A program made the translations under genes and the position numbers. DNA of 64,000 nucleotides. Source: Panaeolus papilionaceus. Taxonomy: Eukaryota; Basidiomycota; Agaricomycetes; Agaricales. The stretch is taken from positions 1-64,000 of the forward strand of contig JADNRZ010000002.1 of NCBI GenBank assembly GCA_015501605.1, written 5' to 3'. Every line of letters starts with the position of its first letter. The stretch's first letter is position 1. The notes below the pieces were generated by a model that was not told the origin of the DNA, did not search any database, and saw nothing but the letters and a program-made list of their open reading frames with translations. This document shows positions 41,089 through 53,635 of the stretch, in pieces.

Positions 41089-43840
41089 AGTGAGTGCTTT
41101 GTTCTTATCCATTCAAGGGGGGTAACTCACCATTACGCAGTCACTTTGCGTACCTCAAGGTTCTCTACTGATTTTCTATTGTGTAACATTATGTTGAATA
41201 TGAGTATTTCAAAAAAGCGTCGAACGAAAGGACTTCCGTCGAAGATCTAGCTGATATTAGCAAATAGCCGCGTGAATATTATTGCATTCAGCACAAGAAA
41301 TGAGCAGTGGTTTAGAGGGGTGAACGAACGAGAAGAAAAGTGCTATCAAGCAAGAACGTTGAGACGAGAAGAGTAAATATGCATCATTATTGTAACATCC
41401 CTCGTCAAGAAATGCAAAACGAACAAAATCGGATGATAAAACGGAAAAGGGCTGAGACCACCCGCGAAGCTGACGAGGTCAAATGACGTATACCCTCTGC
41501 AACATAGTATGCGAACGCAGTGTCGGACACACCATTTCAAGAATAAGGTACAATGTGCCAGACACTGCGAGCATTTGCTGAGAAAATATATGAAACTGAA
41601 CGCAAAGCCCACGCGCAATGCGCGCCAAGGTGTGAGGCGATAGGCGCGTAGGAGATAAAAATGCCAGAGAGGTCAGCGAAAACGATCATGGACGAACGAA
41701 TCAGAGTTGAATAGCGTCCAAGTGCCCCCCGACGACGAGCCTAGAAGCGACATTTTACCGAGCATGACCAGTAAAGAAGGCAAAACGAAGACACGCAATA
41801 TGGTGTCAGAAAGATAAGCACAGCGGAGTTGGAAGAAGATACATTGAAGTGAGTCCTGGCGCAGGTTCTCCCACCACCCTCCATTTCAAGGGACGGTGTA
41901 AGAGAGATACCGTCGCCGAATCCATCTTATCCTGTCTAACCATGATTTAGCCAGTCCCCATCGCCTGAATTTTCATCTCGCCCAGCTAGAAATTGTCGGA
42001 AGTCTACAACACAACACTTCTGAGGAATTCAGAGAAATAAATTCACCCAACGGTCGCTGTCACGTCTAGTACATAGCCCTTAAAAACTTGAATCGCCCAG
42101 ACGCAGCCATCCAAGACCAGCCCATAAGCCGAAGGTTATGCGCCCATACGGCATATAATGTCAACAGAAGTGGCATGCGTGGTGAGCAGCAAATATGAAT
42201 AGCGGAGATTGTCGAAAAACATAGATGATGAGCGTTGTAGAGAAAGAGGGAAGTAGGCAATTGCTGGCCTCGTGTTACGCGTTGTTTGGATAGCAACGAT
42301 AGGACTAAATATCGGAACTTTCCGAACGCCTGTTAAAAACTGATTTGCCTTCAACATCAATTGTAATCTCGACCTTCAACTTCATCGATATCACCCCATT
42401 CTCGACTATACAGCGGGACATTTAGCACATGAGTTCTGAGTTTGAATCGAGACCAGGGGATATACTACTTCGATCAGTTATAGATAGCCTTGCCAGTGCG
42501 CGGAACAGGATAATTCTATTTGCGAAACCCCTTCAAATACGAACCCCGTGCGAACCCTGATGCTAAGTCTTTGCTAAGTGTAAATCAGGTGATTACGATG
42601 TAAGTCATGCAGAAGTCTCCTCGAGTCCTATACAGTGCTTCGCTTCGAGTCTATCTCCTCTCTCTCGAACCTCCTCAACTTGGAGGATCGGAATTTCTGT
42701 CCACGGCCCATATTTATTTCGTCTTTGAGCACTTCCTTTCTATTTTAGCACATCCTCTGATAGTTAATAGTTGCATGGCACCTTTATTTCGTCTGTTACC
42801 TGCAAAATGTCGCATGGCTACAACGGCTACGAACACCTATCATGTTCACCTAAGACCATTGTAGTAAAAATTCCCCATGTCAAGACACCCAATCACATGC
42901 ATTATTTGAGTGATTCGAACCATGCCCTGCCAGTAATCATGCTTTAACCCCTGAGTTATAAGTATGCATATGTCCCCGAGCTGAATAATTGAGGGAGGCG
43001 CCGAGCTCGCAACGAGAATATAAAACCTGTGGATGTGAATTTGGTGAGAGTAAAAGGATTGGGAGTCACAGAAACTCTTTAATCCAAGTCAATGGGGTTC
43101 AATGGATTATCAGTTTGTTATGTACACGATTTGAATGCCTGGCTAATAAATTGTGAGGCATGGTGATGAGCCTAGCGCCCATAACCCCACTAGGTAAATG
43201 TCGTGATTCTGAAACTAAAGACAATGGGAGGTATCTCGGGTCTATGAGATTTTGCAAGGACGGTACTTGGGTGGATGAAGAATGAAGGGTATAGAGCATG
43301 GAGGACGAATTATACCAGTACACGCTGGAGCGGAGACGGAAACGGTGGATTATGGCCGTAGGCAGGAGCGATACGTCCGGAGGATTGGTGTAGCTTGGGT
43401 GGTGTTATTAGAAATGCGGTCGTTGTCGTGCATGGGGGTTCAAAACTTGACCAAGAAGAAACGCAAACTTGGCTGTGGAAAGACAGGGGAAGGGAGGATT
43501 GTGGATGAAACAGTGCGACGCAAGAGAAGTGTTGAGGCGCATACTTGTGGATACCCTCTCGTTAGTGAGCTTGCATGTTCAATTCCTTTATGACTGCCAT
43601 GGTGGTCCCGGATGCGATTTGTTGGCTCGCATCTTCACCACAGGAGGCTCAGCAGAGTCCCTGAAGTGACCAGTAATTGAGGAAGAGGAAAGCGGAAAGG
43701 GAAAACGAAGGCTGTGTTGAGAACTGTGATGGGAGGCGAATGCTGTAGTGAAAGGGGCGTAAAACAGAGGGGTTCCGCGATAGAAGTAAACTCAACTGAG
43801 CCTGCAGGCGAGGTAGGCATGAATCTGCTGAGACTCAGAG
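41089..43840. other. Long gene-free stretch
   Basis: No gene supported. Chance frames up to about 100 codons occur on both strands without family resemblance. A tRNA-like pair of boxes near 42905-42960 (minus) was examined and rejected. Confidence 0.4.
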
Positions 43841-44430
43841 ATGGATCACCATGCAGGTGGCGGTTCTACAGGGCTTGGTATGTATTGAGGTGGTGGATGT
43901 ATGCGACCCAAGTAACAGTTTTGAGGAATTATTGGGTCAAGGAGCTGCCTAAACTCACCAACCCCCCGTCCATGGAGACGACGAGGTTGTAGAGAATCCA
44001 TTTTACGCGTGCAGACGGTGTTGAAAGGATGACGTCCACCATAGTGCATATATGGAGGGTTGTTGTACTTGGGGAGGTGGTCGTTGTGGTCGTGTACGGT
44101 GCTCCACAATGGATCGATGAGTAAAATATTTGAGGAGACAAGAGCGAAGATGGATATCGGAGAAGGTGTTAAAATGGAACAGCTCAGGAGAAGAGGTTGC
44201 GTACCTGTGAATGCCCTCATCCTCCGATAGGTGGCCACTTCCAAGTCTCAAATCCGTCGTATATCCAGGAAAATTATGACTAAAACTGTAATAGCAATGG
44301 AAAGGTCAGCAGAATGTTTGTATTGACCTTGCTCGTTTTTCAATTTGGTGGTTGAACAAGCATGTGGATTTTCAGTGCGGTGGCTGCTTTGTGGATGAAC
44401 GCAAGAGCGGCCGAGATGTCGACGTGGCGT
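43841..44430 (-). pseudogene. Unrecognised coding-like remnant
   Basis: Minus-strand blocks look protein-like: HVDISAALAFIHKAATALKI (about 44360-44430), HNFPGYTTDLRLGSGHLS then EDEGIHR before a GTACGC donor (about 44215-44275), and STVHDHNDHLPKYNNPPYMH (about 44045-44110). They are in different frames, with a stop after the first block, and the introns needed do not keep phase. Possibly a decayed enzyme gene. The family is not identified. Confidence 0.3.
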
Positions 44431-45074
44431 TTCTAGGTTGAGGGGGGTCAGGATGACTCATCAAGGTGAGAGTGATGAGACCGAAGAGGCAGAGTAAAAG
44501 GACAAAAACGTGCTGATGATAATGCATGACGAAACATCTGGTTCTGAATTGAAGGGGCTTTCAATCTTCAACGTGGGGACAATTGGGAGGGTAAAACGAC
44601 GAGAGTATGAGGGGTTTATATTTGGCTAGGACAAGATAAAGCCTAAAGGTAGTACGACGCGAGAAGATGAAGCATTACGCACTGTGAGAGCTGGAAAAAA
44701 TGTAACTGAGTCGGCAAAAACTGCTCTTAGCGTAGAGGATGGTCGAACGGAACGTACGGTCACATCGTGTGAAAACATGTCACGAACCTCCCACTCACCT
44801 CACCCTTGAATTCATAGAAGTTCGTTCCCCCAGATACTAATAAGAAGTCGAGGACAGTCGTACTAATGCCGTGTGCTCCAATATAATCCTGAATGTAAAT
44901 GGACAAAAATTGTTGCTTGCGTGATATGCCGGGCGGTGCATCAGAATCGATGATTCATCGCATCGCCTCCGGCTGACAAGCAACTCTGCGTCTTTGCTTC
45001 CAACCATTATAATTATCATCTACTCTACTTGTTCAACTCTGCGACACCCCACCCCCATCCGCATTCTAATTATA
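44431..45074. other. Intergenic, no gene seen
   Basis: Nothing recognised apart from continuation of low-complexity G/A-rich sequence. Confidence 0.4.
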
Positions 45075-46110
45075 ATGACTTATGAGCCAACTGGATTCGA
45101 ATTCACGGAATTCACGGGCAATGTTTCGATCGAACCTAACAACACAACACCTCTGCCTTATTCGTTTCGGCATCTGTCAGTACCCAATTAGTTTAATTGT
45201 ACATCTTATGACTTATTTTAAAAATTAACACTGATTTTGGCAGTATTATGGGACCCACCTGAGCTGGAAAAAGCAGTGTAAGTAAAACAGTTATTTCAGC
45301 TCCATCCACCCGAACTCATTTCCATCCTTCTCCACTGACACGCTCTCAAGTTTATACAAGCACTTGCAGGCGGCTCCCGCAATCTTTCCATTACGAAAGA
45401 CCAGCTGGCTGGTTATACCCAACAAGTGACGTCGTACAAAGTTGCGGGCTTTGTTTATCGCAACGCCAGTGGGACCTACCCCATTTATCTAGTGGACACA
45501 CCTGGATTTTCTAATGCCGACATTTCCGAATGGGAGCTGATGGTTATGGTACGTCGATGGCTGGAGTATACCAAGTACGTTGTTTTTTCCATTACTCCAC
45601 ACAACACTCAAGCAACGGATTAGTAAATCATATTGGATGAACGGGATTTTATACTTCACCCCAATCACCGACACCAGACTCCGAGGATCTCAGCAGAGGA
45701 CGATAGAAATGCTTAGAGAATTCCTTAACCCAATTTATCCAGGGAATTTTCTCTGTCTAACCACCATGTGGGACACACTGTCCAACGAGAGAATTAAGCA
45801 GCGGGCGGAATATAATTTCGTACAACTCCGAGACGGGCGCTTCAAGGTACGTGCCGTTATCATCAGACTTTCGGAAGAGGAAGTGGTACTAAGAAACGTG
45901 GCTGTGGAAGCAGGGTAACGAAATTATGCGATTCATGAATACGCAAACCTCGGCACTACAGATTTTGAATAAGAATCGACCCATCATTCAGCCGTTCACT
46001 CAACCCTTTTCATCATCTGTATCGAGACCTCTGCTCTCGTATCGAAACGCTGCTGTTCGAGAAGGAGAACACGGACTCCGACATGTCTCTCCTGGCGACG
46101 CAAGCTGACT
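45075..46110 (+). pseudogene. AIG1-like P-loop GTPase with stop in Walker A
   Basis: Exons 45075-45175, 45244-45277, 45351-45574 and from 45624 can be joined in phase. Exon 2 encodes IMGPT-stop-AGKSS. The codon for the P-loop glycine is TGA (45260-45262), which one base change from GGA explains. Exon 3 has SYKVAGFVYRN, then IYLVDTPGFSNADISE (G3 at 45495-45506). Exon 4 has WMNGILYFTPITDTRLRGS and FLCLTTMWDTLSNE, in the order expected for the fungal AIG1/dynamin-like family. After 45847 the frame becomes ambiguous, and a last piece (MRFMNTQTSALQIL) is near 45926. Apart from the stop and the tail the gene looks recent. Stop-codon readthrough or a sequence error cannot be excluded. Confidence 0.7.
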
Positions 46111-46337
46111 CTACCCTGCTGTCAATCCTAGAACATAACCAGGAGGAAAATCAGGACATTTTAATCAAGCTTATTAGACAGCTTGCAGCACCGTCAGAAC
46201 TATCCCGACCAGACGGATTCATCCACGCCTCTCATCACCTACGTTAGAAGATTGCAGCGGAAGTGCTTCCAATGGATACTCAATTTGAACACCTCCTCAT
46301 GGAATGGGTCCAGGAGCCAGAGATAACACAGGACGGT

Positions 46338-47150
46338 GATGAGCCGCGCGCCCATCTATCTCCGTTTTTGCGCCTTTGTACGTTTTTGGACTAATTCAGC
46401 GACTTGCCGTTCAAGCGCCTAGGCCACGGCATCAGTATAGCGCTCACACACGCACACTATCACGCCTGCACTACCAACCATCCTTACAATTTCATGCCTT
46501 CTTTTCATTAATTTATTCAAAACCATTGTTCCATCTGTTGTTTCTTTGTTTCATATGACAACCTCCATCATTATTCAATTGTTTTCTCTTGTTGTAGATA
46601 CATTTTCCAGTAGCTACAATATCTTTGTATCGTAGCCTACCTGGAAAGAGCAGATCATTCTTACCGCCCACATTTCGTGTCAGAGCTTGGTTTCACCCTC
46701 GTTTCATCGTAGCAGTCATACCAGCCGTCGTCTGGTTCGATTTCAGTCGTATTTAGTCGTCTCTTCGTCTCTCAGCGTCGCCAGCCGTGTCTGGTTCGAG
46801 TTTCTTGCTTATTTTTCGTCTCCTCATCATCCTACGTAGCCACCGTCGTTGGCTTTCGTTCCTAGTCGCCACCGTCACCGGTTTCTGCTCTCTTATCGCT
46901 TCGTTTCGTCTCTCAGTGTCGCCGTCGCCGACCTGAAGCCCTCTCCATCGCCCTCAGCCTTAACTCTTCAAACCTCAGCTCTCCGGACCCCACGAACCCG
47001 TACACGAGCGCTCATTCTCATCACTCACCTCACTCACCAACGCCCTCACCCTCACACTTCGTTTCCCACCCACATTTTGGTTTTGTGTTCATTGCCCATT
47101 CCTCCTCCTACCGTTGCGCTCATCATCAACGGTTGTTCAGATGAGCCTCT
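46338..47150 (+). repeat. Dispersed repeat, direct copy of the 18.3-19.4 kb repeat
   Basis: Begins GATGAGCCGCGCGCCCATCT and continues through CAACCTCCATCATTATTCAA, CCTACGTAGCCACCGTCG and TCAGCTCTCCGGACCCCACG. It lacks the SINE-like insertion of the other copy and so gives its empty site near 46645. Non-coding. Confidence 0.75.
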
Positions 47151-48693
47151 GGTACCGATAAACACCAGTACTCAAACCAGCGATCAGCGATTGTCTGTGA
47201 AAGGTTTAATTGGGCGGTTACTTTATGTTTTGAAACGTGTAATGGTCATTTAGAACTCCATCCGAGTTCTACGTTTTATGTCACTTACGAATTTGTTCGG
47301 CGCTCTTCACGTGAATCGCTGCTCTAACTACGATGTGAGCCTGATGTTACCCCTGTATTCCGTCATAATTCTGGCTCGGACGGTAAAAGGAGTAATGAAG
47401 TAAGTTTTTCGTCCAAGCGCATAACACTGGTTAAACCAAACGTGCACAGTCTTGGCATTATTGGGAACGGGCGTTCTTGGATTGCGCATAAAATATTGAA
47501 TACTAAACATGGACCCCAAGGTGCTCCAGGCCTGATATGCGCTCAACATATGTGTTTCAGCTAGAACCATCCTGCGCCAGGAGGACTGCCTCTCACCAGG
47601 ACCTCAGTTAACCTTCATTGTGTTCTAATGATCTGCTCATCCACACCGTTTCTGAACCCCTGAACTAGACATTGCGGGACTACGGGCGAGTTCGGTTCCG
47701 CAGCACGTGTGGGCGTTGTATATTATGCCAAGGTTAACCGGTCTGGCCACAATATCGAGAGTGATCTGCGTGTCGACTTGGTATCAACCAGCACACTGGT
47801 CTTCGAGGCTTGGCAGAACTACATTTTATTCGCTTTTGATCCCCAGTGTGTGTAACGATCTACAGCAGATGCCATGTTCCAGCTACTCTCTGTCACTCAC
47901 AGCACTGGTGACATCAATAAAGTGGACTCTTCCTCCATAAGTAGAGCTGAAAGTGGCTAATGCAGGTTTTAATATTACTCGACACATATCGCACTCATCT
48001 AATACGTCGAAACTAGATTTTCTCCAGCACGGAGATGATGTAGACCGGTAGTTATGCTCCGCACTTTCGGTTCTGTGATCCGCATGTTCCAGGGCCGCAG
48101 GGCGTCATAATAGTATTATTGCCTCCTTCACGGAAACAGCTATCTCTCCTTAATGGGTTATGCCTCATTCCTGATATTGCGTCGGCGCAGCGTCGCTGTC
48201 ATAAAAACGGTGAACCAGCGGACTTTGATGTGGGTCTGGACCAAAATTTGGAACACTCATCTTAACCGACGCTTCGCCAGGCCGCCCATAATACCAGCCG
48301 CTGCCTCGTCTATACCAACTTGTTGGTCCTAGGTTTATTTTACTTACTCAATGGGAATTTTATACACTTGAAAAGGATGTAGGGAGTGTTCATTATACAG
48401 GCGCCGAAGGTAATTGCACCTCAAAGAGAGAGATATGCACAGTGTATGCATTATTCGAAGCCATATATAATGAGGTACGGAAAAAGGTTCGGGATCATTT
48501 ATCTGGCTTCATGGCGGAACAGAAGGATATCTCTTCGATGGAATGATACAAATCATCTGGGCGTCCTGCGGCTTCGTTGTGCAATTAGGGAGATGCCCGT
48601 ACGCGACGCGAAGCGTGATGCAAAGATTGCTATTCATCGGTAATGTTCCCTTACCCCGACCATCGGTAGCACTCAGCGAGGCAAGAAAACAAC
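47151..48693. other. Gene-free stretch upstream of Hce2 gene
   Basis: No gene or repeat recognised. Short frames on both strands lack family resemblance. Confidence 0.4.
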
Positions 48694-48701
48694 TATAAAA
48701 G
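48694..48701 (+). promoter_or_regulatory. TATA box of Hce2 gene
   Basis: TATAAAAG lies 145 bases upstream of the start codon. The leader contains TCTTCAGTCATCG and may be spliced. Confidence 0.55.
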
Positions 48702-48838
48702 GGCTTCTTTTCGTCGTTGTTTCTTCAGACAGGTCTTCAGTCATCGTCCAATTCAATCAACGGTTCGTCCTCTCATTTCTTTAGTTTCTACAACTTGACC
48801 GATTTTCTCCACTAATCATCCAGAGCCCAACGATAAAG

Positions 48839-49359
48839 ATGAAGATCACCATCGCTCTCGCTGCGCTCCTCGCTATGGCAAGTGCCGCACCAAACCCTGC
48901 ACCCGTGTCAAGCCCTGTCAACGAATTGGAGACTCGTGCCTCCATTAACAACTGCGGCGACTCCACCTTTGTGAACCAGTCCAGTGGCGGCTCCCCTCGC
49001 GTCGAAGACTGCCTTCGTATCGCTAGGAACATTGCAGGAGGAGGCACCTGGGTGAGTCAGACTTGACATGGATAACTTGTGCGTTTTCGCTGATCAACAT
49101 TCCGAATCCTCAGTCCGTCGCACTCATCGGGCACCACCAACTCGTGGAGTATGGTACCTGCGCTTTCGGTGTCAAGGCACCTTTCGAACTCGGTGTCAGC
49201 AACATTCGGATTGGAAACCAGGACATCATCGACATCATCAACGATTCCGTGCGACGATTCCAGTGGAATGGACGCGTGGGCGCCAAAGGAGAGATGAAGT
49301 GCCAGTCAGATCCCGGAGGTATCTGGCACAAGACCGATTGGGGTATTTACCACAACTAG
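48839..49359 (+). CDS. Secreted Hce2-domain (Ecp2-like) protein (152 aa)
   Basis: Exons 48839-49051 and 49114-49359, joined in phase 0 by a 62-base GTGAGT..CTCAG intron. The first 17 residues (MKITIALAALLAMASAA) are a signal peptide. The following Pro-rich piece ends with a possible processing arginine (LETR). The mature part has the Hce2 pattern: NNCGDSTFVNQSSGGSP, then EDCLRIARNI, then LVEYGTCAFG, then GNQDIIDIINDSVRRF, ending WGIYHN. Four cysteines form the expected two pairs. Hce2 proteins are homologues of the Cladosporium Ecp2 effector. They are widespread in fungi, with roles in host interaction or competition between fungi. The role here is unknown. Confidence 0.9.
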
Positions 49360-49581
49360 GCAGCTCAACGGGAGATGTTGACGTAGACCACATAATGTAT
49401 ACGATTAACCACCCTCTCGTAAACCTAAGCTACTAGTATGATGTACAATTGCCTCAACGCATTAGTTACTCGAGCATCTTCCGTCGGATTGTCATTTGAG
49501 TTAATCTTCATGTCATGGCCTCAACTACTGAATCTCCTCGAACGTGAGGATTGCTGTATCGAGTGTATTTTTTGTGTGAAT

Positions 49582-49790
49582 ATCTGTGCACGCACAGATC
49601 GCACTTTTTGGTCACGTGAGCGAAGTCACCCTTTGGCGACTCATCCACGTCTCTCCCACTTATCATTGTACTTCGCCTCGCACTCTAGTCGATGTGGCAG
49701 ATTGTCGCTCGGCTCAGTATTTATTTTATTTTTTTCTTTCCCACCCGCCCTCTCCTTCATTTCTCATTATTATTACTTGAATTCACCTCA
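49582..49790 (+). repeat. Palindrome-headed repeat, solo copy
   Basis: ATCTGTGCACGCACAGAT, then TTTTTGGTCACGTGAGCGAA, then CGCTCGGCTCAGTATTT and a T/C tract. Same head as at 4150-4318 (inverse), 25553 and 54270, but with no stem-loop array behind it. Confidence 0.6.
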
Positions 49791-50264
49791 TATCAACCCA
49801 CCTTCAAAATGACAATATGATATCGGTATAACCAGATAATTGTCGTTGTATTGAATGCCATCCAATGCAAGTCCTTGTATTAATCCAGGCAATTTTGTGA
49901 TGATGGTATGCTTTTATAGCCGATTCATGTCAGTTATAGCAGGTTACATGTAGATGCTCGATGACTTTACTGTCAAGATGAAACCTCTTGTTAGAACTCA
50001 CGGAGGCCGGTGCCTCGAGTGAGGGGCTGGTCACAGTAGTTAGAAGTGTTCTGACGTGCCTAGACAGCCATCCCTCGAACAAACAGCCACTCGCAGGACT
50101 TTGATCGCTTTTGGGTGCCAAACTTTGTAACCATTGCGTGATGCGTCAAACGCTGAATGAATTACTACCTCATATACCATCACGATGTCTTCCTCAGTTG
50201 AAACACGGACTCATTGGGCTATACGCCATCCTTGTATGAATTCAATCATGAGGAGTTTAGGCGG
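49791..50264. other. Intergenic; contains an orphan K-type promoter
   Basis: No gene. On the minus strand, TATAAAAG at 49911-49918 with GACATGAATCGGC upstream matches the K1/K3 promoter. The sequence downstream of it on that strand (49910 down to about 49800) does not encode the kinase-like protein. Confidence 0.55.
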
Positions 50265-51720
50265 ACCCCCGACTGGGTCTTTGATTTCGCCGAAATAACC
50301 ATCTCTATCTATAATTGATGCACTGCGACGTGAATTGAATAACTGCATTGCGCGCTGGGGTTTTTGACGTGTCTAATTTTACGCCGTGAAATAGGTGTGG
50401 GACATACTTGACGTCTAAATAGATTGACTCATATATATAAGCCAACTCGTAAATTAGACGGTGCGAACCCTCTAAATTGCTAGAACCCTGCTAAGAAGCG
50501 ATCACATTTGCCTGGGGCACGAGCATCGTGAGGGTAGAAGAGTCGCTGAACCCGCTGGCCACCAATTCCTGGATGAGGGAAATCATGCTCATTTTGGGGA
50601 TTTCGGGGATTATACCCATGAAGACATATTCACAGCGCACCCTATGTTTCAATATTTCACACCCCTTCTCGGGCCTTTGCTTAACCAGAACTGAAAAGAT
50701 ACAATCACTTGTCAATAATTCACTACTTTTTTGTGAGTGTTCAGGTCTCTCTATGCGGGTGAATGTCGGGGAGAGGTCATGTAAACACTTTTTGAATTTT
50801 TCTAAACATTAGAATTACGCCGACATTATCGTGGATGCGTCGCCCTTTGATTCTCAGTGTTCCCTATGTATCAGCCGCAACAATCCGTCTGGAAGCTATC
50901 AAAGCTGTGGTAGCGGTTGTTTTACCCCTGGAGGGGGTTGTTGTATTTCGCCGAACCCGAGCTGCCGATTGATGCCATCATGATGGCTAAGGGTTGTCAA
51001 TCAATTTGACCGATAAGGAGTCGTCGATGTTCCTTTAATTGGGAGATTACTATCTTCCAAGGTCTCCGTCGTTTTCATAGGTCCTTGTCATGAACATTAC
51101 TGCGCAACGAATCCTGGGCTCCAAGAGGTCCTTGAATCTCTAACTGTGACACCGGATTAGGGCAAATAAGCGAAGCAATGATAGCGACATTTTGGCACAT
51201 CGATGACAGACAGCATCAGTGGTGACGCGTCAAAGCAATCCACGCTTTTTTTATAAATACTGGTCCATGACTACCGCAAAAGACTGGGCCGGTATTAGGC
51301 GATGGAATATTCACCGAACGAGCCCCCCAGCTCAACCCTGCACTGACAAACGATGTGATTAGTTTTGCGCACAATAGATGTGACTCACCAATTTTTCTAA
51401 GAATTCTCACTGTAGTATTCCAAAACTCCACTGTGGCTCAGGTTTGAATATTACCACGTTAAGATCTACTACTTTGGATAGCAAAGGATGAAACTCACGG
51501 CTGCTGGAAAAGAATAAACCGACGGGTTACCCGGGGTTTCTATTCAATGGTATTCCGCTACAATCAAGCTGCAGCGGAGACTTAAATAGAAATGATATAA
51601 AGAGAGCTGGGTCACACGGCAACCACTGAATCAGGTCTGGGCGGTTGATCAAATTTCCAAAAGTAATGCAGTGAATTGAATAGAGATAGAAAACTTAATA
51701 ATCCATCAGATCCAGTTACG
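50265..51720 (+). repeat. Flank segment upstream of K4
   Basis: Copy of 21375-22680. Relative to it and to 29860-30430, it carries an extra stretch at about 50379-50505 (ATTTTACGCCGTGAAATAGG onward). Otherwise collinear up to the K4 promoter. Confidence 0.8.
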
Positions 51721-51907
51721 ACGACTGGTGAAAGGGGCTAATACGATGTTGAATTGGCGTCTCCTCAACGGCCCATCTATTGAGTTCTGTTCCCAACACA
51801 GTCAGTCCCTAGGAGTTGACATGCGTGATACGCGTAAAATCGTTTCATGTTCAGAGTATGTAGAGTCATTGCGCTTGTGCGGGTCAGCATGGGGGGCATG
51901 GATGGCC

Positions 51908-51915
51908 TATAAAAG
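51908..51915 (+). promoter_or_regulatory. TATA box of kinase-like gene K4
   Basis: TATAAAAG at the same distance from the start (98 bases to the T of the box offset) as in K2, in conserved context. Confidence 0.65.
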
Positions 51916-52012
51916 CGTTCTATTTTCATCTTTGGAAAGCCAGGCTGGTCCTACACTTCCAACAACTTAACAATAATCTCGCAAAAAAACACTCTCTCAC
52001 AATTACCTATTC

Positions 52013-53152
52013 ATGATGATCTTCACGACGTCTGCCACCTCTTTCGTTCTCACCGCACTAGTCTGCGTCTCTCAGGTCGTCGCCATCCCCGTCCAAGGTC
52101 CCTCCGACGATCTCGTCCTTGCTCGAAGGGCACTCGAAGTCTACCGACGTTCCCTACTCGACCTCGACGAGCTCTCCACTGCGTTGACGCGTCGTGGGGG
52201 TGATAAGAAGAACACGCCTGTACGCTCAAATTCCAAGTCGTCAGGTGGTGGATCCAGTCGTGTTACGCTCTGTAAGCCGAAGAACGGACGCAAGAAGCGC
52301 TCCATCGAAGAGCTTCTATTCCCCCGTGGTGCGTACATCTCTTTGTATACCTTTGCGTTGCCATATCCTGACTTTTATGCCGCATCACAGCACATACCAT
52401 TGCTTCATATGACCCCACCGGCGCACACAAAGTCACCCACATCCTCAATGGCGCCGCTGATGGTCTTGGAGCCAAGATGGGTGGTGGAGGATCCAACGGC
52501 GAAATCTTCTATGACCCCACGAACCCGAATATCCTCATCAAGCATTTCTTTAGCAACGGGGGGAGGACAAACTTGGACGAAGACGAGGTTCTCACCGAGA
52601 TTGATGCTCTCAAGGCCGTGAAGCAGGCCGCCGAGCCCTTCAAGTACAAGTACTACATGCAAGCATCGAGTAACCCGCGCATCAAGGGTGACCGACTTTA
52701 CCACTTGTGGGTATGGATGAAGAAGATGCCTGGAACGAAGATGGCGGAGATTTTGGCGACCCTCACCGACAAGGCTAAGCGAAAGACCTTCTTGGACAAA
52801 GTCAAGACCCTCGTCATCGCCCAGGGTGTTCACCACACTACGACCGATAAGAGGTACCACCTGTGAGTATTTCCTTTTCGTGCCTTTCGAGATTCAACAA
52901 TGCTGACTCGTTTGAATGAAGGGATATCACGGTTGAGAACGTCCTCGTTGTGATGCAGGGCGAAACGCCCCAATCAGTCAACATCATCGACTGGGGTCTC
53001 CACGCCGACGGTGATTGCGTTGCAGAGCCCGAAGCGGAAGTTGTGAGTGTTCTGTTCTATTTTGGCGGTTCATATGCCCTCTTTCATGACGCTGACATTC
53101 ATGTTTTATTCAGACAAAACAAGTCAACCTCGCTTTCGACCGATTCTACTAG
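52013..53152 (+). CDS. Secreted kinase-like protein K4 (315 aa)
   Basis: Exons 52013-52328, 52391-52862, 52922-53042 and 53114-53152, collinear with K2 at a constant offset of 29055. Signal peptide, TRRG and KKRS dibasic sites, ILIK lysine, HLDITVEN loop, IIDWG and a tail ending FDRFY are all retained. Differences from K2 include LARRALEVY for LAARALEAY in the pro-region, HADGDCVAEP for VADGDCIPEP after the DWG motif, and HFFSNGG for HFVSNGG. Retention of all four exons without damage in two copies argues for function. Confidence 0.8.
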
Positions 53153-53635
53153 TAAAGTCGTATTCGACCAACATAAATATTGTTATTTATCACCTGGAAT
53201 TGAGGATTAAAGCGATTAATTCCTAATTTAATTCACCTTCGTAGATACATAGCTAGCCCCACTTCCTTTTTTCGCGCACAGCGACTAGTCTTTTGTACTA
53301 CACTACTTATTATAATTGCATTCTCTTCCTTGTCATCTATCATGTCCTAATCTCCTGTGTCTCCGCGCACACCGTCACCATCAAGTATCTCCGTTTCATT
53401 CGCTGGACAGCGTTTCTCAGAGCATTTTTCACGAAGTCAGTCTATCAAAGCGCGAACCACATTAGATTAAACCAAATCCCTGGAACCCAGTGACAATACT
53501 ATCAGCCCCTGAATAGCACCAAGGGGTTGACGTCGGTGTTTCCGGTTCCATGGGTATACGTAGTTCATGTCACTGACATGTTCGTCACTTCTTAGACTCA
53601 ATACTTAAAAGGGATGATGATTGGCCTCTTATTTT
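53153..53635 (+). repeat. Downstream flank of K4
   Basis: Matches 24098-24225 plus 24998-25330. It is the empty-site version for the 772-bp element. Similarity ends abruptly at about 53635. Confidence 0.75.

Noticed and set aside
42905..42975. tRNA-like A and B boxes on the minus strand (TAACTCAGGGG and GGTTCGAATCA)
   Set aside because: Box spacing fits, but acceptor arms do not pair and the T stem has mismatches, so no cloverleaf forms. At best a decayed tRNA-derived fragment.
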